NCBI GenBank assembly: GCA_028873975.1
Contig: JAPPMO010000011.1
Coordinates: 55,986-119,985 of the forward strand
DNA from: Chloroflexota bacterium
GTDB lineage: Bacteria; Chloroflexota; Anaerolineae; Aggregatilineales; Phototrophicaceae
DNA: 64,000 nt
Direction of reading: 5' to 3'
This document shows positions 42,501 to 50,773 of the stretch, piece by piece; the first letter of the stretch is position 1, and each line of letters begins with the position of its first letter. Position numbers and translations under genes: made by a program. A model generated the notes under the pieces. It did no database searches and was not told where the DNA came from. It saw only the letters and a list, made by a program, of their open reading frames with translations.

Positions 42501-44078
42501 TTAGGAGCTACCTTTCGTCCCGCCGGCATAAATGTTCAGCAGGTATTCCTGGGCGAAGATAAAGAAGATGAAAATGGGTATCAATTGGAACAAGCCGACC
42601 GCCGCCACCTGGTTCCAATCAACCGGCGCGGTTTCGTCGATCAGTTCGTTCAGGAAAACCGGCAAGTTGCTGACGCCGCTGCCGATAGAATAGGTGGCTG
42701 GAATAATATAAGCGTTCCAGCCGCCGATGAAAGCGAAAATGCCCAGCGCCAACAAACCGGGACGAATCTGCGGCAAGAGGATCTCCCAGTAAGTGCGCCA
42801 GCGAGAAGCGCCGTCTATGAGCGCCGACCGCTCCATATCCCAAGGGATGTTGTCGAAGAACCCCTTCATCAACCAAACGCCCAGCGGCAGTTGAAAAGCC
42901 ACCATGACCAGCGCGATGCCCCCTACTGTATTGAAGCCGATCAATTCGCCGATGACCGGTATGTTCCCAAGCCGCAGCAGCACAATGAAAATGGGAATGA
43001 GCAAGGTGATGGCTGGGAAGCCATGAAGGATGAGCGTGAACGAGAGAAAGAAACGCCGCCCCGGGAAGTGCATCCGCGATAAAGCATAACCCGCCATCGA
43101 CGATACCAATAACACCACGAAGGTCATTAGCACTGCGATCGCCAGTGAGGTCATGAAAATAGGGACGATATTGAATTCCAAGCCGGCGATATTGCCAACG
43201 AAGATCGACTCCCAGTTTTTCAGGGTAAAGCCGCCAAAATTGTCATTGCCATCGAGCGGCACCAGCCCCTCGGTGCGGAAGCTGAATGTCGCGATGATCA
43301 CCCAAAAATAGCCGACGATCAAAGGCGACAGCAGACCGACCAAGGCAATATAAGGCGCCCAGTGACCGGGCAAAAATACGATGATCGCGGTGAATGCCAG
43401 CGCCAGCGCCAAACCGGGCAATAAAGCGCCAATCTGCTTGTCGGAAATCAGAACGACCCGCGCCGTCTCCTGAAGTTCCTCGTCGCCGCGCGTGAAGCGC
43501 AAACGCAGCGGGTCGCCCTCCATTGACTGGCTCAGGCGCTTGTTGAAGGCTGCCAAATCCACCGCATCGCGACGAATGGCGCTGATGACATCCCCGACCT
43601 GCAAGCCAGCCGTCTCGGCCGCGCCGCCGGCGACGACGGCATCGACGCGAATGCCCGCTTCGCTCTGGCGGAGCGTCATTTGCAGGGATGCCCGCGGCGC
43701 GAATACGCCATAGTCAAGAACATAATAGCCAGCGGAAATGAGCGCGAACAATATCACCGTGCTGGTAAAAGCCAGTCCCAGCGCCTTCGCGATATCAGAT
43801 CTTGTATAGCGGCGGGCGACGCTTGCCCCGGAAATATAAGCGACAAAGGGCATCGCCAGCAAAGCGAGGCGGGTCAAAACATCCGTCACCGTCTCTTCGA
43901 CGCTGCCCAGGGCAAAAAGCGGACCAATAACCCCGCTGAACAAGAAGGCGGCGATGAGCAAAACAATAATGCTTATCGCGCCGAGCCGCAGGGCTTCCGC
44001 CAGGTCCTGCGGGAAGCTCTGCGGGCTGTCGTCGACCTTGACTTTGAGCGTATCGAAGACTGGGTCGCGGGGTTTCAT
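42501..44078 (-). CDS. ABC transporter permease (MalG/UgpE-like) with embedded PDZ domain
   Basis: 525 residues, far longer than the usual ~280 for this family. Order: three N-terminal membrane segments (about 33-58, 70-88, 98-122), a PDZ domain (about 140-212: AGIRVDAVVAGGAAETAGLQ, VGDVISAIRR, LRLRFTRGDEE), two more membrane segments (about 216-236 and 241-266), then the standard permease core with EAA loop MERSALIDGASRWRTYWEIL (415-434). The PDZ probably lies outside the membrane, where it could bind the solute-binding protein or another partner. ATG 44078 overlaps the MalF-like stop (ATGA). Confidence 0.87.
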   Translation of the reverse strand: MKPRDPVFDTLKVKVDDSPQSFPQDLAEALRLGAISIIVLLIAAFLFSGVIGPLFALGSVEETVTDVLTRLALLAMPFVAYISGASVARRYTRSDIAKALGLAFTSTVILFALISAGYYVLDYGVFAPRASLQMTLRQSEAGIRVDAVVAGGAAETAGLQVGDVISAIRRDAVDLAAFNKRLSQSMEGDPLRLRFTRGDEELQETARVVLISDKQIGALLPGLALALAFTAIIVFLPGHWAPYIALVGLLSPLIVGYFWVIIATFSFRTEGLVPLDGNDNFGGFTLKNWESIFVGNIAGLEFNIVPIFMTSLAIAVLMTFVVLLVSSMAGYALSRMHFPGRRFFLSFTLILHGFPAITLLIPIFIVLLRLGNIPVIGELIGFNTVGGIALVMVAFQLPLGVWLMKGFFDNIPWDMERSALIDGASRWRTYWEILLPQIRPGLLALGIFAFIGGWNAYIIPATYSIGSGVSNLPVFLNELIDETAPVDWNQVAAVGLFQLIPIFIFFIFAQEYLLNIYAGGTKGSS

Positions 44079-45058
44079 AGCGCTTCCACCCGAGGCTCGG
44101 CGATCAATTCGTCAAAGCGGAATACCCGCATATAAATCACCGCCAATACCACCCCGATCATCACCAGCAACACGGCGAAAGCCGAGCCGTAACCCCATTG
44201 GGCATTGCCAAAATAATTCGACAAGGCGCGGTGATATGCCGTCAGGGACCATACCTCCGTGCGATAAAGACCGGGACCGCCATCGGTCAACAACTGAATC
44301 TCGACAAATGAAGTCAACAAAGACAGCGTCTGATACGTCACGACAAAGAGCAGGGGCCAACGGATCAAAGGCATAATGACATAGCGGATGCGCTGCAACT
44401 TCGACGAACCGTCGACCAGCGAGGCGTTGAGCAGATCTTTGGGGATCGACTCGATAGCGGAGGTGAAGATGATCATGCCAAAGGACACGCCGATAAATCC
44501 ATTAACGACAACGACGAATACCCAGGGATTGGTGGAAATATAGTTGAACGTGGGCTGGCCGAGCGCCTCGTTGAATTGGTTGATAATCCCAAAGGGCGCT
44601 TCCGCTATCATTCGCTTCCAGATCAGAATGTAGACAACGGGCGAGGTGATGCGCGGCAAGATCCACAGCGCGCGAAAGACAAAGCCCGCGCTGCGGTCGA
44701 TATGCGTCGTCAGCAGGGAGACCAATAGCGCCAAGGATACATTAAAGATCGAGAGTGTAACAAGCACATAAAAGATGGTGTTAAAGAAAATCTTGCGCGC
44801 GAATTGATCGTTCAACAATGTCCGGTAGTTTTTGAGGCCGATAAATTCCATGATGGCCAGGTTGGAGGTGAAATTCGAACTCGCCAGATTGGTGACGCTT
44901 AAGTAGAGGACGATGGCGACCGGGATCAAGAAAAAGATGATGACGAGAATGCCCGCCGGCGCCATAAATCCATAGGCGCCCAGATATGATTTCAGAGCGT
45001 TGCTTCCGCCGCGGCCGCGCGAAATTGTCGCATCTCCTGTTTTTGCTCGCTCGGACAT
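44075..45058 (-). CDS. ABC transporter permease (MalF/UgpA-like)
   Basis: 327 residues, six membrane segments. EAA loop: PKDLLNASLVDGSSKLQRIRY. N-terminal YGFMAPAGILVIIFFLIPVAIVLYL and C-terminal GGPGLYRTEVWSLTAYH are typical of CUT1 permeases. The frame is open to 45163, but MSERAKTGDATIS at 45058 gives the usual short cytoplasmic start. It pairs with the PDZ-containing permease. Confidence 0.92.
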   Translation of the reverse strand: MSERAKTGDATISRGRGGSNALKSYLGAYGFMAPAGILVIIFFLIPVAIVLYLSVTNLASSNFTSNLAIMEFIGLKNYRTLLNDQFARKIFFNTIFYVLVTLSIFNVSLALLVSLLTTHIDRSAGFVFRALWILPRITSPVVYILIWKRMIAEAPFGIINQFNEALGQPTFNYISTNPWVFVVVVNGFIGVSFGMIIFTSAIESIPKDLLNASLVDGSSKLQRIRYVIMPLIRWPLLFVVTYQTLSLLTSFVEIQLLTDGGPGLYRTEVWSLTAYHRALSNYFGNAQWGYGSAFAVLLVMIGVVLAVIYMRVFRFDELIAEPRVEAL

Positions 45059-45159
45059 AAATAAAACTCGCGCCTCCCCGGATACCTGAGAGTAATGGCA
45101 AGCATTCCCGGATAGTTGCCGGAAAGACCTGCGAAAGCAGAGCCTGTCGTGGCGGTCAG

Positions 45160-45187
45160 TCAAGGGGAGCGAGGCCGCTCCCCTTGA
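45160..45187 (-). terminator. Stem-loop after the Ugp-like binding-protein gene
   Basis: TCAAGGGGAGC, 6-base loop, GCTCCCCTTGA, an 11-bp perfect stem between the binding-protein stop (45226) and the MalF-like start. It likely attenuates transcription and protects the binding-protein message. Confidence 0.7.
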
Positions 45188-45225
45188 TAGCGATTACTTA
45201 GCTTGCGCGGACAGCAGACAGCCGC

Positions 45226-46569
45226 CTAGCGCACTGTGATGCCGTCGCCCAATTCATTCTGCATTTGCGCGATGGCGATATCAGCCGCGCCAGCCGCGTC
45301 CGCTTCGCCGGTTTCTACCGCCTGGATCCCCAGGAAGTAAGCGTTCGACCAGGCATTCCAACCGGGATGGTTGGGCAGTGCGGTCGTATGGTCCAGCATG
45401 TAATGCGCGCTGCTCAACAGCCGGTTGTTGGCGTAAGCCTCGGATTCCAACTGCGCGTTGAGAATGCCCAGATGGAAGCTGTCAATGGCGTGCTTGTTGT
45501 TGTGCTCGGGCGTGGTGATCGCCGCGATCAGCGCCAGAGCCACATCGGGATTCTCGCTGCCGCTGCTGATCATGTAGGTAAGCGGGTGCGTCAGCGTGAT
45601 GGCTTTGCCTGTAGCCATGGCCGGGATCAGGGTCAGGCCGATATTTTCGAAGAGGAACTCATCGCCGCCCTTGTCGGCAACATAGTTGATCGACCAGTTG
45701 GGCCAGTTCCAGGTGCCGCCAGCGGCGAAGAGCACGGTATCAGCCTGGGCCACGGTCGGATGCCAGACTTCGTTCCAGTCCAGCCCGATGACATCGGAGC
45801 GCAATACGCCGGATGCGACCGCGCCGCCCAGGAGCTCGTAAGTCGCGACCAAAGCCTCGCTGTCCACGACCAGGTTGCCTTCCATATCCAGGACTTCGCC
45901 GCCATGCCCGTAGTAGTAGTAGAGGAAATCGGGACCGTTGCTCGGGCGGTGCCACCAGCCATTGCCGGCATCGACGATGCCTTCTTCAACCGCGGCTTCA
46001 GCGGTCGCCAGCATATCGGCGAAGGTCCACTCGCCAGCAGCGACGCGGTCCGGCAGCGACTCGATGTCTTCCTCGCTCCAGCCCAAGTCGCGCAGCAGCA
46101 GCTTGCTATAGAAGATGGGCCGCGCTTCGGCATCTTGCGGAATACCCCAAATCTGGCCCGCGTAGCCGTGCGAATCCCACAATGACGGCACGATGTCGTC
46201 AAATTCGCTGTGCATGCCAATCACGTCATCCAGCGGGATGATGAACCCAGCCGGCGCCCAGGCGCCAATGTCTTCGTGGCCCGACAAAATGATATCTGGC
46301 GCTTCTCCCGCTTCCGATGCCAGAACAAACTCGTTCTTGTAGTCGCCCCATCCGGCATTGTCCTGGATGAGATTCAAGTCGATATCGATACCCAAGTCGG
46401 CTTCGACTTCGGCTTCGACTTCCGCAAAATTGTTGCAGCGCCAGTCTTCTTCCGGCGGGCTGGCTTTGCAACGGATCGTGATGCCGACGGAATCTTGCGC
46501 GCCTGCAATTCCCGTCAGCATGCTCAAAAGCAGAATGAGAATCATTGTAAAACAAAGCTTGTACTTCAT
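45226..46569 (-). CDS. ABC transporter substrate-binding protein (SBP_bac_1, Ugp/CUT1 type)
   Basis: 447 residues with a Sec signal peptide (MKYKLCFTMILILLLSMLTGIAGAQ) and no lipobox Cys. Extracellular solute-binding family 1 landmarks: APDIILSGHEDIGAWAPAGFIIPLDD, IPQDAEARPIFYSKLLLRDLG, and LTHPLTYMISSGSENPDVALALI. AAGGAG lies 8 bases before ATG 46569. It would bind the glycerophosphodiester- or sugar-like ligand of the downstream importer. Ligand not determined. Confidence 0.9.
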   Translation of the reverse strand: MKYKLCFTMILILLLSMLTGIAGAQDSVGITIRCKASPPEEDWRCNNFAEVEAEVEADLGIDIDLNLIQDNAGWGDYKNEFVLASEAGEAPDIILSGHEDIGAWAPAGFIIPLDDVIGMHSEFDDIVPSLWDSHGYAGQIWGIPQDAEARPIFYSKLLLRDLGWSEEDIESLPDRVAAGEWTFADMLATAEAAVEEGIVDAGNGWWHRPSNGPDFLYYYYGHGGEVLDMEGNLVVDSEALVATYELLGGAVASGVLRSDVIGLDWNEVWHPTVAQADTVLFAAGGTWNWPNWSINYVADKGGDEFLFENIGLTLIPAMATGKAITLTHPLTYMISSGSENPDVALALIAAITTPEHNNKHAIDSFHLGILNAQLESEAYANNRLLSSAHYMLDHTTALPNHPGWNAWSNAYFLGIQAVETGEADAAGAADIAIAQMQNELGDGITVR

Positions 46570-46610
46570 TGTCAATACTCCTTCATTGAACGATAGTTGA
46601 CGACGTTTGC

Positions 46611-46640
46611 ATTGTAACATGTTTGCCGTTGGATAATCAA
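46611..46640 (-). promoter_or_regulatory. Predicted sigma70-type promoter for the Ugp-like operon
   Basis: On the minus strand TTGATT (46640-46635), 18 bases, TACAAT (46616-46611), about 42 bases before ATG 46569. Motif match only. Confidence 0.4.
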
Positions 46641-46655
46641 ACAGTTTGTGCGTCT

Positions 46656-46926
46656 CGGGTGCATTTCAGATTATTGGCAATTACCCACTGAGGACACCGA
46701 GAGCACCGAGATTTAAGCTCTTGCCTGCCAAAAAGGAGGCGGTGTAGGGGCGTTTCGCTGAAACGCCCGCGAATAAAAGGTCGATGAAAATGGGCGACTC
46801 AGCGGGTCGCGTGGACACTGACCGTCAACCGCCCTTACATTTTGCCAGATTCATGTGATATTTGACGTATATTGATTTTGCAGCGATTGCCCTGTGGACA
46901 TCTGCCAAAATATTGAAATGCACCCG
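46656..46926. repeat. Mosaic repeat region related to the MITE-like element
   Basis: This fills most of the 498-base gap between the Ugp-like operon and the next PhyH gene. It starts and ends in an inverted repeat (CGGGTGCATTTCA at 46656 and TGAAATGCACCCG at 46914). Inside are pieces of the MITE-like element in mixed orientation (ACTGAGGACACCGAGAGC, then GTCGCGTGGACACTGACC), a terminal-like GCGATTGCCCTG ending at 46894, and a hairpin (46748-46768). It looks like a decayed, rearranged copy. No gene was seen in the gap. Confidence 0.55.
46748..46768. repeat. Short perfect hairpin, GGGCGnnTC family
   Basis: GGGCGTTTC, loop GCT, GAAACGCCC; preceded by GTAG. A 9-bp stem inside the mosaic repeat region. 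Same family as 8414, 33495 and 59607. Confidence 0.7.
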
Positions 46927-46999
46927 TGCGTCTCTCGCATACCCCGCTCTATTCTTCGATGCCTTCAAGTCGGCAACTTGCTTGCTCGATGCAAAACTA

Positions 47000-47029
47000 T
47001 GTGACGAACCCGCCTTCCTACGCTAGAAT
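47000..47029 (+). promoter_or_regulatory. Predicted sigma70-type promoter for the PhyH-desaturase pair
   Basis: TGTGAC, 18 bases, TAGAAT, about 38 bases before GTG 47068. Weak -35, fair -10. Confidence 0.3.
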
Positions 47030-47067
47030 ATAGCTATCAAAAAACCTTTTATGAGGAGTGCATAATT

Positions 47068-48108
47068 GTGTCCCAGGAACTAAAGGAGTTTCGCGTCTCC
47101 AACGACGCCATGAACGACCCGGAAGAACTGCAACGCCGCATCGACGATGAAGGCTATCTCTTCTTCAAGCGACTGGTGAATCCCGACAAGCTCTGGGAAT
47201 TGCGCCGCGAGATGATGAGTATGATTCAGCAGGTCGGCTGGCTGGTCGCCGGCACTGATCCCATGGACGGCATCGCCGACATCAACATGCGCTACACCGA
47301 GGGCGATAACGAATACAGCGCCGGTTACGCCGAAGTCTACAAGATCGAAAACTTCCATCGTGCCGGGCACTGGCTCGAATACCTGGACATCATCGAGAAG
47401 ATGGCGGGCGCGCCGATCATGCCGCACCCGCAGAAGATCGCGCGCATCTGGTTCCCCAAATACACCGAGCACACCACGCCCAAGCACCAGGACTTTGTGC
47501 ACTTCCAAGGCAGCTACGACAATATCACCTGCTGGGCGCCGATCGGCGATTGCCCGATCGAGTTGGGCGGCTTGGCGGTCATTCCGGGCTCGCACAAGGT
47601 CAATCGCGTGCTGGATCATCACTTCTCGCTGGGCGCCGGCGGGCTCATCGTCGACGAAACCGAACATGAAGACATCAATCCGGTCTGGTATACAACCGAT
47701 TACGAAGCCGGCGACGCGCTCTTCTTCCCCGCGCTGACCATCCACCAGGCGCTGCCGAACTATACCGAAGACAAGCTGCGCCTCTCGCTGGACAATCGCT
47801 ATATGGTCATCGGCGATCAGATCTCCGAGCACATGCTGTCTCCGCACGAACCAAGCCAGCTTAGCTGGGAGGATGTTTACCCGCACTGGCAGTCGGATGA
47901 TCTCAAGTACTACTGGAAGGAATATGACAATCCCGTTGTTGAGAAAGATTTGAGCTTCGGCGACAAGGCTCGCGTTGAAGTGATAGAATTGGCGCGCGAA
48001 GGCAACGAGCAGGCCATCTATGCGCTGACGCGCGGCGCCAGGAATAGTCCCGATGCTGTAACGCCGGAAGTCTGGGCTGTCCTGGACGAGCTTGGCGTCG
48101 AGGTCTAG
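47068..48108 (+). CDS. Phytanoyl-CoA dioxygenase (PhyH) family protein
   Basis: 346 residues. The iron ligands are HQD (TPKHQDFVHFQG) and the distal His in FFPALTIHQALPN, with Arg in LRLSLDNRYM. Start GTG 47068 has AGGAG 9 bases upstream. It is about 70 residues longer than the 36.8-kb paralogue because of a C-terminal extension (DLKYYWKEYDNPV ... EVWAVLDELGVEV). It lies 45 bases before the desaturase start, so both may act on a lipid or fatty acyl substrate. Substrate unknown. Confidence 0.88.
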   Translation: MSQELKEFRVSNDAMNDPEELQRRIDDEGYLFFKRLVNPDKLWELRREMMSMIQQVGWLVAGTDPMDGIADINMRYTEGDNEYSAGYAEVYKIENFHRAGHWLEYLDIIEKMAGAPIMPHPQKIARIWFPKYTEHTTPKHQDFVHFQGSYDNITCWAPIGDCPIELGGLAVIPGSHKVNRVLDHHFSLGAGGLIVDETEHEDINPVWYTTDYEAGDALFFPALTIHQALPNYTEDKLRLSLDNRYMVIGDQISEHMLSPHEPSQLSWEDVYPHWQSDDLKYYWKEYDNPVVEKDLSFGDKARVEVIELAREGNEQAIYALTRGARNSPDAVTPEVWAVLDELGVEV

Positions 48109-48153
48109 TAAAGACGCCCTTCCAGGCGGCGGATAGAATTGGGAGGGTCGCCA

Positions 48154-49311
48154 ATGACTTACCAAGAACTCTCCAAAGTACGGAAGACGCTGCGCGTCGA
48201 CTGGTATCGTTGCCCAACGCGCCCCGGCTTGCTGCGCGAGCTGTCGCGCCGCAGCGATGCCCAGGGCTGGTTCCAAGCCGGCGGTCACCTCGCTCTCTTC
48301 ATTGTCACCGGTTCCTTGGTGTTCTTCTTCTGGTGGCAAGAGCTCTGGCTGGCATTTCTGGTCGCGCTCTTCTTTCACGGCACTGTGACCAGCTTTTTCA
48401 CCGGCACCGCGCCGCACGAGCTCGGCCACGGAACGGTCTTCAAGACCAAGTGGCTGAACAAGTTCTTCATGTATCTTTTCAGCCTCATTGGCTGGTGGGA
48501 CCACTTCGACTACGCCAGCAGCCATACCTACCACCACCGCTATACCCTGCATCCGGAAGGCGACAGGGAGAACTTGCTGCCGCTGGAGCCGTCGCTGGCC
48601 TCGACTTTCATGTTACAACTTTTTACCGTGAATTTGCTGACGCAGCGCGGACGCACATTCGGCAAGGGCGGTCTGATTTCCACCCTCTACCTGACTGTCT
48701 TGGGCGCCCTCGCTATGGAGCCCCCGGGCGACAAACCGATTGATGAATGGCTCGGCGCGTTGCATCGCGACCAGCCGGAGGAACATCGCAACTCCATTCG
48801 CTGGTCCCGCATCCTGCTGCTCGTCCACGGATCGGTGCTGCTCGTCGCTATCATCACCGGCTTATGGGTCTTGCCGCTGATTCTTTCCGTTTCCGTGTTC
48901 ATCGCTAATTGGCTGAGCTATTTCGTCGGGCTGACGCAGCACTGCGGCCTGCGCGAAGATATTCCCGATTTCCGCAAAAATACTCGCTCGGTCAAGCTCA
49001 ACCCGCTCTTCTCCTTCCTTTATTGGCGTATGAACTGGCATATCGAACATCACATGTACGCTGGCGTACCCTGTTACAATCTGGGCAAGCTGTATAAGGA
49101 AATCGCCCACGATATGCCGAAGCCGCGTACGTTGATCGGCGCCTGGAAAGAAATGCGCGCGGTCTGGCGGCGACAGAAGACCGACCCCGACTATCAGTTC
49201 GATACGCCGCTGCCGGCAACGGCGAAGAGCGCCCGCGAAGATACCCCCGACGAACGACTGGAAGGTTCCATCGGCGAGTTGGCGCCCGCGGGTCTGCAAG
49301 AGAATCCGTAA
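48154..49311 (+). CDS. Membrane fatty acid desaturase
   Basis: 385 residues with the three His boxes of membrane desaturases: HELGHG, HTYHHRYT and HIEHHMYAG, between several membrane segments. The enzymes insert double bonds in acyl chains or hydroxylate related substrates using a di-iron centre. GGAGGG lies 6 bases before ATG 48154; an earlier in-frame codon at 48139 is unlikely. Neighbour to a PhyH oxygenase. Confidence 0.92.
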   Translation: MTYQELSKVRKTLRVDWYRCPTRPGLLRELSRRSDAQGWFQAGGHLALFIVTGSLVFFFWWQELWLAFLVALFFHGTVTSFFTGTAPHELGHGTVFKTKWLNKFFMYLFSLIGWWDHFDYASSHTYHHRYTLHPEGDRENLLPLEPSLASTFMLQLFTVNLLTQRGRTFGKGGLISTLYLTVLGALAMEPPGDKPIDEWLGALHRDQPEEHRNSIRWSRILLLVHGSVLLVAIITGLWVLPLILSVSVFIANWLSYFVGLTQHCGLREDIPDFRKNTRSVKLNPLFSFLYWRMNWHIEHHMYAGVPCYNLGKLYKEIAHDMPKPRTLIGAWKEMRAVWRRQKTDPDYQFDTPLPATAKSAREDTPDERLEGSIGELAPAGLQENP

Positions 49312-49367
49312 GACAAACCAACGGACCGAATCCATTTGGCGCTTAACTCGGCAATGTTGTGTAGCGC

Positions 49368-50429
49368 TCAGCGATCTGGTTGGAGGCTCGCGCCGCAAGA
49401 TTGACGAATCACCAGCGATACCGGCGTGATGATCTTCAAGTAACGATCGTCTGGCTTCTCGATGCGCTGGACGAGGCGTTCCGCAGCCAGCTCGCCCATG
49501 AGCCCTTTATGCACATTCACCGTGGTCAGGGGCGAAAAAGTGAATTGAGCGTCAGGTATGTTGTCGAATCCGGTCACGGCGATATCTTCGGGGACGCGGA
49601 AGCCGTTGCGCTGCAGCCAGCCCATCGCGCCGATAGCCAGGCGATCCGATGCGCAGACGATGGCGTCCGGGCGCGGTTTTATTGTCATGAGCTTGCGGGC
49701 GCCGCGCTCGCCGAGTTCCGGCGTCCAGCCCGAAGGACCCGGTTCCTGGATTTGGCATAGACCGTCGTCTTGCGGCAGGCCCAATTCTGCTAGCCCCTGG
49801 CAAAAGCCGGCGTGACGGATATCGACATTGCCGCTGACAAAACCCAGCCGGCGATGACCCAGACTCACAAGATGCTTTACCAGCGCGCGCATGCCCTTCG
49901 CGCCATCAAAAAGAACCACATCGTCCTCAATATCTTGCTTGTCGTCGGTGGTCACGATAGGCACAACAGGCGAAAATTGATCGCGCAAATAGCGGACGCG
50001 ATCGATTAAATCGGCGCCCAGCAGAATTAAGCCGTCGATCGTAAACGTTTCCAGCAAATGCCGGGCTTTCGCGGGGCTGTCGATCTCGTGCAAGGTCTTC
50101 ACGAAAGCGAATTGATAGCCGTGCCGCTCCAGCGCCCGGTCGACGCCCTCCAGCACCATGTTATAGAAGGGGTCCCGATATTTGTCGATACGTGTCGACA
50201 AGATGATGCCAACCTGCCCGATTATGGAGCGAGCCGGCGCATGATTCAGTTGGGCGCCTCCATATTGCCGCTGGATCAGGCCGGCGCTTGCCAGCGCTTT
50301 GAAGTCGCGGCGGATGGTGGCTTCGGAGACATCGAAATGGGCAGCCAGCTCCCGGGTCGACAAGAGTTCGTGCGGCACTGCAGCTTGTACGCGCTCCAGA
50401 ATCAAGCGCTGCCGAATCGATTTTTTCAT
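49368..50429 (-). CDS. Transcriptional regulator with DeoR-type HTH and LacI-type sensor
   Basis: 353 residues. The N-terminal winged HTH is DeoR-like (LSTRELAAHFDVSEATIRRDF) and the C-terminal part is a periplasmic-binding-type sensor (VGIILSTRIDKYRDPFYNMV, RPDAIVCASDRLAIGAMGWL, VTGFDNIPDA). This mix occurs in sugar regulators. It is divergent from the GH32 operon, so it likely represses that operon until a fructoside-type effector binds. Operator candidate: see 50647-50675. Confidence 0.9.
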   Translation of the reverse strand: MKKSIRQRLILERVQAAVPHELLSTRELAAHFDVSEATIRRDFKALASAGLIQRQYGGAQLNHAPARSIIGQVGIILSTRIDKYRDPFYNMVLEGVDRALERHGYQFAFVKTLHEIDSPAKARHLLETFTIDGLILLGADLIDRVRYLRDQFSPVVPIVTTDDKQDIEDDVVLFDGAKGMRALVKHLVSLGHRRLGFVSGNVDIRHAGFCQGLAELGLPQDDGLCQIQEPGPSGWTPELGERGARKLMTIKPRPDAIVCASDRLAIGAMGWLQRNGFRVPEDIAVTGFDNIPDAQFTFSPLTTVNVHKGLMGELAAERLVQRIEKPDDRYLKIITPVSLVIRQSCGASLQPDR

Positions 50430-50646
50430 GAATCGCTACTTTTTCTTCGCTTCACAGGCTTACGCAGTTCCCCATTGTACACCTTGAAGGGCCAAATTCT
50501 AATTTTTCCGAGCGAAAATGCGCGATTTTGCGCGAATTCTGCGCGATTTTGACATTTCCCCTGATAAGATGAATCCTCGGATTTCCCCCAGCGATGGACA
50601 ATTGTAGCTAGTTTTGCGCAAGTTTTACAGGATTGTGACTTTTTTC

Positions 50647-50675
50647 TTGACAAAGCGCATGGAACATGTTCAAAT
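50647..50675 (+). promoter_or_regulatory. Promoter with palindromic operator for the GH32 operon
   Basis: TTGACA (50647-50652), 17 bases, TCAAAT (50670-50675). A perfect palindrome, GAACATGTTC (50662-50671), lies between them, where a repressor would block RNA polymerase; a second TGTTCAA half site follows at 50690. The 344-base gap between the regulator and the first GH32 gene otherwise holds no gene. Motif match; the operator is an inference. Confidence 0.45.
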
Positions 50676-50773
50676 CTGCATATAAAATTGTTCAAAGAAG
50701 CACTTCTGGCGCAAGGCATCGACACGCTCGAACAAGAGAACGTGATTTACCTAGAAGAAGGAAGGCGGTTCTT

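Noticed and set aside
47080-48552. 490-residue minus-strand frame opposite PhyH and desaturase
   Set aside because: No recognisable domain; both plus-strand genes have intact catalytic motifs and ribosome sites.
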